From positions 1-64,000 of the forward strand of contig QBMK01000031.1 in NCBI GenBank assembly GCA_003249035.1: a stretch of 64,000 nucleotides of DNA, in the 5' to 3' direction. This stretch comes from Pseudanabaena sp. GTDB lineage: Bacteria > Cyanobacteriota > Cyanobacteriia > Pseudanabaenales > Pseudanabaenaceae. Under the pieces are notes generated by a model. That model searched no databases. It was not told where the DNA came from and worked only from the letters and a program-made list of their open reading frames with translations. A program made the position numbers and the translations under genes. This document shows, piece after piece, positions 35,813 through 44,566 of the stretch; positions within the stretch are counted from its first letter, which is position 1; every line of letters starts with the position of its first letter.

Positions 35813-37084
35813 CTAGCAAACTGAGTTTATCCCCTGCGCAGCAATCCAAGCTGTAGTCCATGCACTCTGGAAATTAAAACCACCAGTCACACCATCAATA
35901 TCTAACACCTCACCCGCAAAAAATAAACCTTGGCAAATCTTACTTTCCATAGTCTGAAAATTAACATCTTGTAAGCGGATCCCGCCACAAGTTACAAACT
36001 CATCTTTAAACACACCCTTACCTGCGATCGCATATTCACTCGCGCTTAGTACATTCACAATTTGCTGAATTGCCTTATTAGAAACATCTGCCCAACGTTT
36101 CTCTAGTTCCACTTCAGCTTTATCTAGCAGATATTCCCATAGACGCAATGAGATATCGACAGGACAATAATTAGATATAAATTTCTTGGGCTGCTCAGTC
36201 TTCGCACTCAGCAAAATCTGCTTGATTGCCTCTACTTTAAGTGAAGGAATCCAATTAACCGCTAATTTTGCATGATAGTTGCAATCATGCAATTCTCGCG
36301 CTGCCCATGCTGACAACTTCAAAACGGCGGGCCCACTCAATCCCCAATGGGTAATTAACAGAGCGCCTGATTGTTCTAATTGATTACGAGCAGATTTTTT
36401 CTTTTCAGGACTAGGATTTGATGTTAACAGCTTAACTGTAGAAGGGTTAACGCTGACTCCAGCCAACTCATGCAGTTTAGAATCTTTAATATTAAATGTA
36501 AAAAGTGAAGGGACGGGAGGTTCCAATTCATGTCTTAGAGATCGCGCGATCGCATAGCCCGATGGACTGCTACCAGTGGCAAGCAAGAGGCGATCGCAAA
36601 TTATATTTTCGCCATTTTTGAGAATCACATCAAATTTGCTATTCCCTTTGTCACCTTCTAAACGCTCAATCTTTTGCACTAAAACATTATTGCGAAGCAC
36701 TACACCAGATTTCTTAGCGGCAAACATCAGTGCTTCCACAATTGTTCCTGAATCATCGGTAACGGGAAACATTCTGCCATCTGCTTCCGTTTTTAGCTTC
36801 ACTCCTTCTGCATTAAACCAGCGCACTACATCTAAAGCCTGAAACCGAGAAAATGCACCACGCAGAGCTTTGCCACCTCTAGGATAGTTCTGCACTAATT
36901 GCGAAGGTTCAAAGCAGTGATGGGTAACGTTACATCGTCCACCCCCCGAAATTCGCACCTTGGCAAGTGGCTGTCTTCCCGCTTCTAAAAGAGTTACGCG
37001 CGTATGTGGTGCTTGCGCTGCATGGATTGCCCCAAAAAAGCCTGCTGCCCCGCCACCAATAACTACAACCTCTATACTTGCCAT
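35813..37084 (-). CDS. BaiN/HI0933-type flavoprotein (NAD(P)/FAD oxidoreductase)
   Basis: 423 aa. FAD-binding Rossmann fold VVVIGGGAAGFFGAIHAAQ at the N-terminus, the family hallmark KVRISGGGRCNVTH at residues 42-55, then DGRMFPVTDDSGTI and a C-terminal GEVLDIDGVTGGFNFQ containing the second FAD contact with A/S-WTTAW. Members reduce or oxidise substrates that mostly remain unknown; BaiN itself reduces bile acid intermediates. There is no signal peptide. It faces the exported ABM-like gene in a convergent arrangement with a 52-bp gap. Confidence 0.9.
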   Translation of the reverse strand: MASIEVVVIGGGAAGFFGAIHAAQAPHTRVTLLEAGRQPLAKVRISGGGRCNVTHHCFEPSQLVQNYPRGGKALRGAFSRFQALDVVRWFNAEGVKLKTEADGRMFPVTDDSGTIVEALMFAAKKSGVVLRNNVLVQKIERLEGDKGNSKFDVILKNGENIICDRLLLATGSSPSGYAIARSLRHELEPPVPSLFTFNIKDSKLHELAGVSVNPSTVKLLTSNPSPEKKKSARNQLEQSGALLITHWGLSGPAVLKLSAWAARELHDCNYHAKLAVNWIPSLKVEAIKQILLSAKTEQPKKFISNYCPVDISLRLWEYLLDKAEVELEKRWADVSNKAIQQIVNVLSASEYAIAGKGVFKDEFVTCGGIRLQDVNFQTMESKICQGLFFAGEVLDIDGVTGGFNFQSAWTTAWIAAQGINSVC

Positions 37085-37127
37085 GCTTAATTCCTAATAA
37101 GACAGGCGGCGCGAAGCTCCACCTATC

Positions 37128-37439
37128 TTATATTTTACCATTTCGGCAAGATTGAAATATCTTGATTACTTCTGGAGGAACTTGCTTAGTTTCTCTGACA
37201 GATGTGTCAATCTTTACGAACTCTGCAAAGGTATATTCCGATCGCAGTTTGTCTATACTGCAACTACAATACGCTTTACTACTGGTAAATCCACAACCCT
37301 TCATAAAAGTTTTGATTACTTCTTGAGGATATTCATACTTCTCTTGATTGGCTGGTTTGGGTTCTTCTGCACTTGCAATAGAAATTCCATTAATGGTTAA
37401 GACAATTGTACTAAGAATGAATAATAGATGATGGCGCAT
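37128..37439 (-). CDS. Small exported cysteine-rich protein
   Basis: 103 aa. A signal peptide (MRHHLLFILSTIVLTINGIS, cut near SASAEE) precedes a mature part with four cysteines in the pattern C-x8-C-x-C and a C near the end (KGCGF, YCSCSIDKL, QSC). The helix after the CxC (SIDKLRSEYTFAEFVKI) and the spacing recall short cyanobacterial periplasmic proteins of unknown role. Cys could form disulphides or bind a cofactor. It lies 43 bp upstream of the flavoprotein start on the same strand and may be co-transcribed. Confidence 0.65.
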   Translation of the reverse strand: MRHHLLFILSTIVLTINGISIASAEEPKPANQEKYEYPQEVIKTFMKGCGFTSSKAYCSCSIDKLRSEYTFAEFVKIDTSVRETKQVPPEVIKIFQSCRNGKI

Positions 37440-37709
37440 ATTTACTTGTATTGTAATTTTTGCTATTCGTTTAGTCCATCATCATATTAGCAATGAGAGG
37501 CATGGTGTAGTGTAGCCCTTAAAAAACAGCAATCCTCATGATGAACCCGATTTTTATAATGAGAATTACTATAAAAAACAAGGGATAGTGCATTAAGTTG
37601 CGGCACGGAATCTTGATGTTTTTTACAATTTCTATCATCGGGATGACTGCATAGATTACGGTTTCATGACAACATCTATATGGCAATTCTGTTTTGATTG
37701 AGCATTTGA

Positions 37710-38792
37710 ATGAAATCTCCCGACCGTTTACTAATCGTTGATGATGTGCCAGACAATCTATTTCTTGTCCGCACGATCCTTGAGGAAGAGGGATATGAAA
37801 TTATCACATTGTCAAATGGTCAAGATGCACTAAAAGTTATAGAGACTGAGCCTCCAGACTTGATTTTGCTGGATGTAATGATGCCAGTGATGGACGGCTA
37901 CGAGGTGACAAGACGCATTAGGGCAATGAAAGATTTGCCATTTATTCCGATTTTGTTGATTACGGCTTACGATCGCGCCAATGCAGTCAAAGGTTTAGAT
38001 CTCGGCGCTGATGAATTTATTCGCAAGCCAATCGAAGCCGATGAGCTATTGGCAAGAGTAAGATCCTTACTGCGATTGAAACATAGTATTGCTGAGCGCG
38101 ATCGCATTGATCGTCAAAGACAAGATTTTGTCTCACGGTTAACCCATGACTTGCGAACACCATTAGTTGCAGCCGATCGGATGTTAGGGCTATTACAAGA
38201 TGGTGTACTGGGGGAGATTTCGCCCGAAATTTGTGAAGCTCTCAAAATTATGGGACGCAGCAATAGCAATTTACTGGAAATGGTAAATAAGCTCTTAGAT
38301 GTATATCGCTATGAATCTGGTAGTAAAACAATTAATTTGCAACCGTTAGATTTGAAAGAAATACTCGATCAAGTTTTACAGGAACTTAAGCCGATCGCTA
38401 TTTCTAAAAATCTTGAACTAATTGCTAATCTTGAAGATATTGGCATGGTTAAGGGAGATCGGTTAGAGTTATTGCGAGTATTTAATAATCTAATCGGTAA
38501 TGCTCTCAAATTCACCGAATCTGGCAACATTAGTGTTAGCTTGAAATCAGATCAATCCGAGGCTATTATAGCGATCGCGGATACAGGCGCAGGGGTTCCC
38601 ATAGAAGAGCAGGCGTTCTTGTTCCAAAGATTTAGCCAAGGCAATCATCAAAAACAAGGTAGTGGCTTAGGATTATATCTATCTCACTATATAGTCAGCG
38701 CCCATAATGGCAAAATCTTAGTAAAGTCGCCCAACTCTGACTCCCAAAAAGGTTCTACATTCTTCGTGCATTTGCCTATTATTACCCCATGA
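37710..38792 (+). CDS. Response regulator-histidine kinase hybrid (REC-HisKA-HATPase)
   Basis: 360 aa. A REC domain (1-120) with DD at 11-12, phospho-acceptor Asp55 in LLDVMMP and Lys in RKPIEA comes first, then a HisKA dimer helix with His146 in SRLTHDLRTPL, and an HATPase_c with NLIGNALKF, IADTGAGVPI and GSGLGLYL. There is no membrane domain, so it is cytoplasmic. REC before the kinase is the reverse of the usual hybrid order and suggests that it is a relay step receiving phosphate and then acting as a kinase. Its stop overlaps the next gene's start by 4 bp (ATGA). Confidence 0.93.
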   Translation: MKSPDRLLIVDDVPDNLFLVRTILEEEGYEIITLSNGQDALKVIETEPPDLILLDVMMPVMDGYEVTRRIRAMKDLPFIPILLITAYDRANAVKGLDLGADEFIRKPIEADELLARVRSLLRLKHSIAERDRIDRQRQDFVSRLTHDLRTPLVAADRMLGLLQDGVLGEISPEICEALKIMGRSNSNLLEMVNKLLDVYRYESGSKTINLQPLDLKEILDQVLQELKPIAISKNLELIANLEDIGMVKGDRLELLRVFNNLIGNALKFTESGNISVSLKSDQSEAIIAIADTGAGVPIEEQAFLFQRFSQGNHQKQGSGLGLYLSHYIVSAHNGKILVKSPNSDSQKGSTFFVHLPIITP

Positions 38793-39355
38793 GTACTCCT
38801 CAACTTCAGTACGACTCACTCCTAAGCCACTATAGCAATCCACTCGAAGCAATCCCTCTTTTGAGAGAATATCGTCCATATTTTGAGTTGATTCCCAGTC
38901 TACGCCGTCCCAGTGACAGCTTGATTTCAATCCCGTTTCCAGTCGTACAGCTTACTAGCCCTAACTTAACTCAGAGTCACGTTCAGTTGCAGTGCGATAT
39001 TGCCTTGATCATGTGCGATCCTGACTGGAAAGTAAAAACTGGTCAAGAAATTTTTGTATTTATCCATCGTCCTAATGAGGACTATTCAGCTTTATTAAAG
39101 CGTTGGCGGCAAGTGGAAGTCACTTTAGGGGAAGAATATTATTGGCTTTTACCTTGGAAGCATCGCAGCATCATTAGCGATCGCGGAGAATACCATTATC
39201 CGCTTTTTGTCACCCTAGATTATTCACCAGTCCGAATTAATAAAGGACTAGAAGGCGCGTCACTTCCGCATGTTAAAGCACTTAATCTAGAGATCGATCC
39301 TCCACCTGACAATGAAGAAAATCAAGAAGCTCCAATTTGCGATCCTACTCAATAA
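38789..39355 (+). CDS. Unknown protein coupled to the REC-HK gene
   Basis: 188 aa. Its ATG overlaps the kinase stop (ATGA), so translation is coupled. The sequence has conserved-looking aromatic and acidic positions (DWKVKTGQEIFVFIHRPNED; YYWLLPWKHRSIISDRGEYH), no signal peptide, and an acidic Pro-rich tail. I do not recognise a domain. The coupling suggests a dedicated partner or regulator of the kinase, but nothing in the sequence shows what it does. Confidence 0.65.
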   Translation: MSTPQLQYDSLLSHYSNPLEAIPLLREYRPYFELIPSLRRPSDSLISIPFPVVQLTSPNLTQSHVQLQCDIALIMCDPDWKVKTGQEIFVFIHRPNEDYSALLKRWRQVEVTLGEEYYWLLPWKHRSIISDRGEYHYPLFVTLDYSPVRINKGLEGASLPHVKALNLEIDPPPDNEENQEAPICDPTQ

Positions 39356-39514
39356 CTTAAACTTATTGTGCTTAGAAGGAATTTTTGCTGTAGCAGAAGT
39401 CTAGATCTGCCAAGAGAGCTAAGCTTTAGCATTTTCAAGATATCACTGGTCGGACAGGAACTGATTAGCAACCAGTGAAACTAAGTAGATGTGCATAATT
39501 CAAATTAATTACAA

Positions 39515-39567
39515 ACCCAAACCCGTAAAGTTGCGCCCCTTCGGGGCGCAACTTTACGGGTTTGGGT
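39515..39567. repeat. Perfect palindrome, 25-bp arms, TTC loop (GCGAAGC-class variant)
   Basis: Arms 39515-39539 and 39543-39567 pair perfectly; the tip is GGGGCGC with a TTC/GAA loop. The sequence after it, AATTTATTTTGCACAAGTAC (39570-39589), matches in inverse orientation the sequence left of the 45683 palindrome. It fills part of the gap between the 188-aa gene and upp. The rest of 39356-39782 shows nothing else. Confidence 0.8.
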
Positions 39568-39782
39568 AATTTATTTTGCACAAGTACTTAATAGCGATCG
39601 CAAGATTATTTTAAAACGATCTTTTGACAAAAATTCTCTTAAATTACTGGCTTACATCACCAATCCTTAAACTACTTCTTAAAAGCTCTACTAACAGAAA
39701 TCAAAATCACTGATAGGATGATTAAGATGCGCTGCAAGAAATGTTGCACATCTTAATCATCCTGAAATACTCAAATAAATCA

Positions 39783-40433
39783 ATGGCTTCCCAATTGCGC
39801 GTATATGTTCCTCCTCATCCCATCATCCGGCACTGGCTCACGATCGCACGAGAGAAACATACACCAGTTCCCTTATTCCGAACTGCGATGAGCGAAATGG
39901 GCAAATGGCTTACCTATGAGGCTGTTCGGGAGTTTCTGCCTGTACAAGAAGTAAATATAGAAACTCCATTGGGAAATGCATCAGGACAGTTGATCGATGG
40001 TTCTATCCCTTTAGCTTTTGTCCCGATTTTGCGGGCAGGCTTGTCAATGCTTGAAGGATGCCAAAATCTATTGCCAACAGCAAATGTTTATCATCTTGGC
40101 TTAGTACGTAATGAAGAAACTCTAGAAGCAGGTTGTTATCTTAATCGTTTGCCAGAGAGATTTGAGCCTCAAACACATATTTTCATTGTTGAGCCGATGA
40201 TGGCAACAGGTGGCTCGATTATTACAACCCTAAAAATGCTAACAGAGCGAGGAGCTGATGCTTCCTTAATAAGGATTATTAATGCTCTATGTGCTCCGCC
40301 AGCTTTACAACTAATCAACCAACAATTTCCTGCGGTACAGATCTATTCAGGTTGTATCGATGAAGTTGTGAACGAAAAGGGCTGGATTGTCCCTGGATTA
40401 GGTGATGCAGGAGATCGCTCGTTTGGAACTTAA
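39783..40433 (+). CDS. upp: Uracil phosphoribosyltransferase
   Basis: 216 aa from MASQLRVYVP, which is the family-typical start; the 14 extra residues of the open frame to 39741 are rejected. Motifs are FVPILRAGLSMLEGC, the PRPP loop VEPMMATGGS and the C-terminal PGLGDAGDRSFGT, all of the UPRT family. It converts uracil and PRPP to UMP in pyrimidine salvage. The terminator at 40430-40468 ends the transcript immediately. Confidence 0.94.
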   Translation: MASQLRVYVPPHPIIRHWLTIAREKHTPVPLFRTAMSEMGKWLTYEAVREFLPVQEVNIETPLGNASGQLIDGSIPLAFVPILRAGLSMLEGCQNLLPTANVYHLGLVRNEETLEAGCYLNRLPERFEPQTHIFIVEPMMATGGSIITTLKMLTERGADASLIRIINALCAPPALQLINQQFPAVQIYSGCIDEVVNEKGWIVPGLGDAGDRSFGT

Positions 40434-40468
40434 ACAAAAAGCCTCGCATAGCGAGGCTTTTTGTTTAA
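40430..40468. terminator. Bidirectional terminator holding both stop codons
   Basis: AAACAAAAAGCCTCGC (40432-40447) pairs with 40451-40466 around ATA. The upp stop TAA (40431-40433) and the stop of the minus-strand flavoprotein (40465-40467) both lie in its flanks, so the hairpin serves the two convergent genes with no spacer. T- and A-runs are on both sides. Confidence 0.9.
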
Positions 40469-41469
40469 ACCGTAGTAGCAACTTTGATGTTCTCTTCCCA
40501 TTTACGAGGGGGACTAGCACGACGAATATTACGCCAGATTTGGGTTGCGGCAACAGTGCCATCAGCAACTGCGATCGATACTTGATTCAAGCCCTTTTTT
40601 AAATCGCCTAGGGCAAAAATGCGATCGTGGCTAGTTTTTGCCATCTCATTGGTGACCAAATTCTGCCCATCCCATTCCAGACCCTCAATTCCTTTAAGAT
40701 AATGATTGTGATAAACAGAACCCATGCCAACTAGACCAGTTGTTGCTTCGACAACTGTGCCATCGGTAAGTTTGACCCCACTGAGTTTATGGTTATCACC
40801 TAAGAATTTAGCGATCGGGGCTTCATACAATGGATAACCATGTTCAGCAAGCTTCTGTTTCATTGCATCGCTGACTGTGCATAAACCGTGAGTCAGAACC
40901 GAAATATATGGTGTGAACCAGTTCAGTACAAAAGCAGCACCGATCTGAGATTCCGTATTCGCGATCAAAACTGCTTTCTGATCCCACATGTCATAGCCAT
41001 CGCAAATCATGCAGACATGCAGCGTATAACCTGCATAATCATAGACATTTTGCATATTTTCCAACTGTGGCAAATTGTCCATAATTCCAGAAGCAGCAAT
41101 CACATACTTACTGCGAAATACAGGATAAATACTATCTTGCTTACCAACCTTCACTTTTACAGCAAAAGTTTCGCCTTCATCGTTTACTTCCTCGACATAA
41201 CCACGCAGATGATCGGCTCCCCAATCTAAGGATGTTTTGGTTCCATGGTTTAAAATATCGCGCCCAGGAGTGTGAGGATCAAGACCGACATAGTTACGCA
41301 AATCTTGCATCCATAGCGATCGCCCTTTCCCTTTTTCGATCACTAGACACTTCAATCCATAACGAGCTAGATAGATCGCCGCCGATAGACCTCCCATACC
41401 ACCACCAACGACGATCGCATCGTAGAGAGTATCAATGCGTTGATTAAGATTTTTGCTAGAGAGTTTCAT
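40465..41469 (-). CDS. Thioredoxin reductase-like flavoprotein
   Basis: 334 aa from the ATG at 41469; the 6 extra residues to 41487 are less likely. N-terminal FAD site YDAIVVGGGMGGLSAAIYLA, then the redox motif CMICDG (usual CATCDG). The stretch where NADPH-using enzymes have GGGxSA reads VLIANTESQIGAAFVL, lacking the glycines. This resembles DDOR-type cyanobacterial enzymes thought to bind a second flavin, but that is inference. ALGDL and a SIAVADGTVAATQIW C-terminus are typical. It sits downstream of peroxiredoxin, separated by a palindrome. Confidence 0.85.
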   Translation of the reverse strand: MKLSSKNLNQRIDTLYDAIVVGGGMGGLSAAIYLARYGLKCLVIEKGKGRSLWMQDLRNYVGLDPHTPGRDILNHGTKTSLDWGADHLRGYVEEVNDEGETFAVKVKVGKQDSIYPVFRSKYVIAASGIMDNLPQLENMQNVYDYAGYTLHVCMICDGYDMWDQKAVLIANTESQIGAAFVLNWFTPYISVLTHGLCTVSDAMKQKLAEHGYPLYEAPIAKFLGDNHKLSGVKLTDGTVVEATTGLVGMGSVYHNHYLKGIEGLEWDGQNLVTNEMAKTSHDRIFALGDLKKGLNQVSIAVADGTVAATQIWRNIRRASPPRKWEENIKVATTV

Positions 41470-41493
41470 GGCAGTATAAATATACAAGTAGGA

Positions 41494-41546
41494 GATAAAT
41501 AATTTTTAAATGACTTGCTTCGCAAGTCATTTAAAAATTATTTATC
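41494..41546. repeat. Perfect palindrome, 25-bp arms, TTC loop
   Basis: GATAAATAATTTTTAAATGA plus CTTGC, then TTC, then the exact reverse complement. The other strand reads GCGAAGC at the tip. It lies between peroxiredoxin and the thioredoxin reductase-like gene, which are in the same direction. It would end or weaken the transcript that leaves peroxiredoxin. Confidence 0.8.
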
Positions 41547-41561
41547 TTTTGGAATAGAGCT

Positions 41562-42134
41562 TTAACCAACAAAGGCAAGGCGAGGAGCAGACACACCCGT
41601 AGCTTCAGCACCCTTGAGGTAAGCCAACATTGTGTCAGCATCAGATACTTCAAAAGGATCGCTACCAGCATTATCAGCAAAGCCGGGTTCTACAAAAATC
41701 TTCTCGATCTTAGAGTCGTTAACCAACATCGAGTAGCGCCAAGAACGAAGACCGAAGCCAATATTTGATTTGTCAACAAGCATTCCCATCTTGCGGGTAA
41801 ACTCACCAGCGCCATCAGGAAGCAAGAATACATTCTTAGAACCGATTTCCTTGCCCCATTTGAACATAACGAAAGCGTCGTTAACTGAGATACAAATAAC
41901 TGAATCAACGCCTAGAGCTTTAAATTCTTCGTAAAGCTCTTCGTAACGAGGGAGGTGATTGGATGAGCAGGTAGGAGTAAATGCACCAGGTAGAGAGAAA
42001 ACTACTACTTTTTTGCCAGCAAAAAGATCTTGAGTAGTCTTGTCTTCCCAACGATATGGGTTAGGACCTTCAACAGATTCATCACGTACACGGGTCTTAA
42101 AAACAACGCTTGGTACGGTTTCAATAACTGCCAT
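41562..42134 (-). CDS. Type II (Prx5-like) peroxiredoxin
   Basis: 190 aa. Peroxidatic Cys56 lies in [12 protein letters not shown], the conserved Prx5 motif. The active-site Arg lies in RSWRYSMLV further on, and [19 protein letters not shown] marks the C-terminal part. It reduces hydrogen and organic peroxides with glutathione or thioredoxin as donor. In Synechocystis the orthologous gene sll1621 is divergent from perR (slr1738), the same arrangement as here. A PerR-type box at 42172-42186 lies 38 bp before the ATG. Confidence 0.95.
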   Translation of the reverse strand: MAVIETVPSVVFKTRVRDESVEGPNPYRWEDKTTQDLFAGKKVVVFSLPGAFTPTCSSNHLPRYEELYEEFKALGVDSVICISVNDAFVMFKWGKEIGSKNVFLLPDGAGEFTRKMGMLVDKSNIGFGLRSWRYSMLVNDSKIEKIFVEPGFADNAGSDPFEVSDADTMLAYLKGAEATGVSAPRLAFVG

Positions 42135-42171
42135 ATTTTTCTCTTGAGGTAAATACTTATCTGAACATTTT

Positions 42172-42186
42172 TAAGAATAGTTCTTA
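42172..42186. promoter_or_regulatory. PerR/Fur-type operator
   Basis: TAAGAA-TAG-TTCTTA is a perfect 6-bp-arm inverted repeat in an AT-rich context between the divergent peroxiredoxin and Fur-family genes. It is 38-52 bp before the peroxiredoxin ATG. This fits a PerR-type box, where PerR would repress and peroxide would release. The match to a specific box consensus is from memory. Confidence 0.6.
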
Positions 42187-42431
42187 TTTAGAAGTTAGTC
42201 AATACCCATAATTACTCAATTCTTTTAAAAAGTTTAATAAATTTGTGATTCTTAGATAGAAATGATATAGTTGCAAATCAAGTAAGTAAACATGCTCATT
42301 ACTTGTGAAATTTTTATTTGAAATCTTTTAGTTGAATTTTCCTATCTTATAGAGCAGATTACTAAATTCTTAAAACTGTAAATCTAGTCTGCAAGATCTT
42401 TACAAGAAAATTTGACGTGAATCAGGAGTAA

Positions 42432-42857
42432 GTGTATATGCAAAAGCAAGCGGATCGAGTTGTCCAAATCTTGAAATCTAAAGGGTTGCGTGTCACGCCA
42501 CAACGGTTTGCCGTATATGCAAATTTACTGGAACGCCTAGATCATCCAACCGCCGACCAAATCCTAAATGATTTAAACCAAGATGCGCCCACCTCATCTC
42601 AGGCAACAGTTTACCTTTCACTTCAGACTTTGTGTGATGCAGGATTAGTGCGAGAAGTTCTATTGGAGCAGGGTGTATGTCGTTATGATGCCAATGTAGA
42701 GCCACATCACCATTTTCGATGCAGATGTTGCGGCAAGATTGAGGATATTGAGTGGGATGCCTTTGAAGGTTTAAGTTTTCGGAAACTTCGTGCAGGTCTA
42801 AAAGTTGATAGCTACGAGGTAACTGTTAATGGTGTCTGCGATCGCTGTCAACATTAA
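42432..42857 (+). CDS. perR: Fur-family peroxide regulator (PerR-like)
   Basis: 141 aa. The winged helix (VVQILKSKGLRVTPQRFAVY) binds DNA, and PTSSQATVYLSLQTL is the recognition region. The metal-sensing part has VEPHHHFRCRCCGKIEDIEW with the CxxC zinc ligands, and the second CxxC lies in GVCDRCQH. It is divergent from type II peroxiredoxin, as perR is in Synechocystis, and that context favours PerR over Fur or Zur. An ATG at 42438 gives almost the same product (starting MQKQADRV). Confidence 0.9.
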   Translation: MYMQKQADRVVQILKSKGLRVTPQRFAVYANLLERLDHPTADQILNDLNQDAPTSSQATVYLSLQTLCDAGLVREVLLEQGVCRYDANVEPHHHFRCRCCGKIEDIEWDAFEGLSFRKLRAGLKVDSYEVTVNGVCDRCQH

Positions 42858-42890
42858 AAAAAGGTTGGTGAAAGCACCAACCTTTTTTTA
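42855..42890. terminator. Bidirectional terminator between perR and DUF948 gene
   Basis: TAAAAAAAGGTTGGTG pairs with CACCAACCTTTTTTTA around AAAG. Both stop codons (42855-42857 plus, 42888-42890 minus) are its outermost bases, as at 40430-40468. Confidence 0.9.
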
Positions 42891-43427
42891 ATCTTCATCT
42901 GGGGTCAAATCTCCCATAAATCCCTCAGAGCGAATTTCATCAGGAGTAACTAGCCGATTTTGTCTAGTAATGCCATTTTCGCTTTCATCTAAGTCGTCAG
43001 GAGGTAGATTACTAGAGCGTAAATTTTCTGGATATATATCTGTCGGCGATCGCTTTTGACGACGCGGACGGCCGAGAGATTTTAAGCCAGCTTTTAAGCC
43101 AGCAAATGCACTTTTAGTTGCGATCGATGCATTAGAAGCACCTTGGCGTACACCCTTGATTCCATCATTTACTTGCTTAACAGCCTCGCCAGCACTTTTT
43201 GCACCTTGGTTGAGTTCATCACTTAATTCACTTAGCTCTAGCCCTGTCATCCGGATTGCTTCGAGTGTCGCAGGTAACTCCCGCGTTAAGGTGTCAGCTA
43301 AGCGAATAATACTATTGGCAGCTTTTGCCAATTCCTGAAAAGCAGGGATTGCCGTTAGCAAAAGAATCGTCAGACAAACGACCACCAATAAAAATGATAA
43401 ACCTAGCAGAAAGATCGCTTCTGACAT
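42888..43427 (-). CDS. DUF948-like single-pass membrane protein
   Basis: 179 aa. The N-terminal membrane helix (about 5-30, LLGLSFLLVVVCLTILLL) is followed by a coiled-coil amphipathic region (about 35-110) that repeats ELSDELNQGA-like heptads, then a disordered acidic C-terminus. This resembles the DUF948 family of general stress membrane proteins that often neighbour YtxH genes. Here it follows a YtxH gene on the same strand with a 43-bp gap. Function is unknown, and it is probably a membrane-tethered envelope or stress protein. Confidence 0.75.
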   Translation of the reverse strand: MSEAIFLLGLSFLLVVVCLTILLLTAIPAFQELAKAANSIIRLADTLTRELPATLEAIRMTGLELSELSDELNQGAKSAGEAVKQVNDGIKGVRQGASNASIATKSAFAGLKAGLKSLGRPRRQKRSPTDIYPENLRSSNLPPDDLDESENGITRQNRLVTPDEIRSEGFMGDLTPDED

Positions 43428-43470
43428 AATTTCCTATAGGTGTTTACTCTTTCAAGACTGTTTTAAAGGT

Positions 43471-43830
43471 TTATTCTTCATCTTCAATAGCATGGTCACC
43501 TTCACTGATCGCACTATTTGGCGAACCACCCATTGATAGAGCTAATTCCTCCTGTAGCTTGCGACTAGCTTCTTGTCCTGTAGCGATCGCCTCCTGTAGA
43601 CGGACTAACGTTTCATCGATAGTTCGTTGGGCTTGCTCAGTAAAGCGATCAGCTTGATACTGCACATTAGAACCTAACTCTTCAGCTAGTTGCGGTAAGT
43701 CCTGAGCCGATCGCTTCAAAACTTGTCGAGTTTCTTTGCCTGATCTCGGCGCAAATAATACACCAACTGCCGCACCAATCGCAGTACCCACGATCAATCC
43801 ACCGAAAAATTTACCTGCGCCGTTTGACAT
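43471..43830 (-). CDS. YtxH domain protein
   Basis: 119 aa. The N-terminal YtxH signature is GKFFGGLIVGTAIGAAVGVL followed by FAPRSGKETRQ, a short glycine-rich membrane helix and a basic arm; the rest is a long helix. YtxH proteins are general-stress-associated and lack a known enzyme activity. The start overlaps the upstream gene's end by 20 bp, indicating translational coupling. Confidence 0.85.
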   Translation of the reverse strand: MSNGAGKFFGGLIVGTAIGAAVGVLFAPRSGKETRQVLKRSAQDLPQLAEELGSNVQYQADRFTEQAQRTIDETLVRLQEAIATGQEASRKLQEELALSMGGSPNSAISEGDHAIEDEE

Positions 43831-44233
43831 TATGCTTGCTCCCTGACGACTTGCTGCCTGACAAACGTTTGTTTGACTTGCCGTTTGGTTTGTTATTTAG
43901 AGAGTTTGACACACCATTAGATGTACCTTTCCGCGACTGTTGCCACCTACTCCTTAAAAAGGATACACCACGCACAAGTACAGACAATAATTTGCGGATT
44001 TTTTCTAATTGAATTTGCAACATTTGGTATTGCTTGCGTGCCGAACCAACACCACCAAGAACGACTTCAAGGTTAGGGGTAGATCCTAGTAAGCCATTTT
44101 CACAAGCTTCTGTCCAGCCATCTACAGTTTTTACTGTTGATCGTAGAGTACTGCGCAACATCCAGACCTGCCATGAAGCCCATAGCAATCCTACGCTAAG
44201 TATTAACTGTATGGAGATCGCGATCCAAATCAT
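43811..44233 (-). CDS. Membrane-anchored unknown protein of the YtxH cluster
   Basis: 140 aa. One membrane segment (MIWIAISIQLILSVGLLWAS), then helical sequence and a very basic C-terminus (NKPNGKSNKRLSGSKSSGSK). It overlaps ytxH by 20 bp, so the three genes at 42888-44233 form one operon. No domain recognised. The basic tail could bind nucleic acid or membrane, which is speculation. Confidence 0.7.
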   Translation of the reverse strand: MIWIAISIQLILSVGLLWASWQVWMLRSTLRSTVKTVDGWTEACENGLLGSTPNLEVVLGGVGSARKQYQMLQIQLEKIRKLLSVLVRGVSFLRSRWQQSRKGTSNGVSNSLNNKPNGKSNKRLSGSKSSGSKHNVKRRR

Positions 44234-44459
44234 TGTTTTTTTACAAAAACTTATGGAATTTATATGGTTTGTAATGTCAAGAAAATAAGTAACATATATT
44301 GCATTTCTCTCGCTTTGTTAATCAGTGTTGATAAAATTTTTCACTCATATAACAACCCTAAATCATCTGTGATTTTCTAAGTTTGTAGAAGCAAAGACCT
44401 ATTGGGTGAAATCTTCTGCAAAATATTTAGAATTCCTATATGAGTGAGTATAGCAATTA

Positions 44460-44562
44460 TATCAATTCACAAAAATGTGATCACACTTTTGTGAATTGAA
44501 AACCAAACCCAGTAAGGTTTTAAAAAAGCAAAATGGCATAGCCGTTTTGTGTTTTGGTATTA
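44460..44562. repeat. 103-bp dispersed element, copy C
   Basis: Same organisation as copies A and B: TATCAATTCACAAAAATG, CACTTTTGTGAATT, CAAACCCAGTAAGG, a hairpin around AATGGCATAGCCGTT, ending TTTTGGTATTA. One base shorter than the others and more diverged. It lies 5' of the TGTCA cluster (44567-44634). Confidence 0.8.
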
Positions 44563-44566
44563 CATA

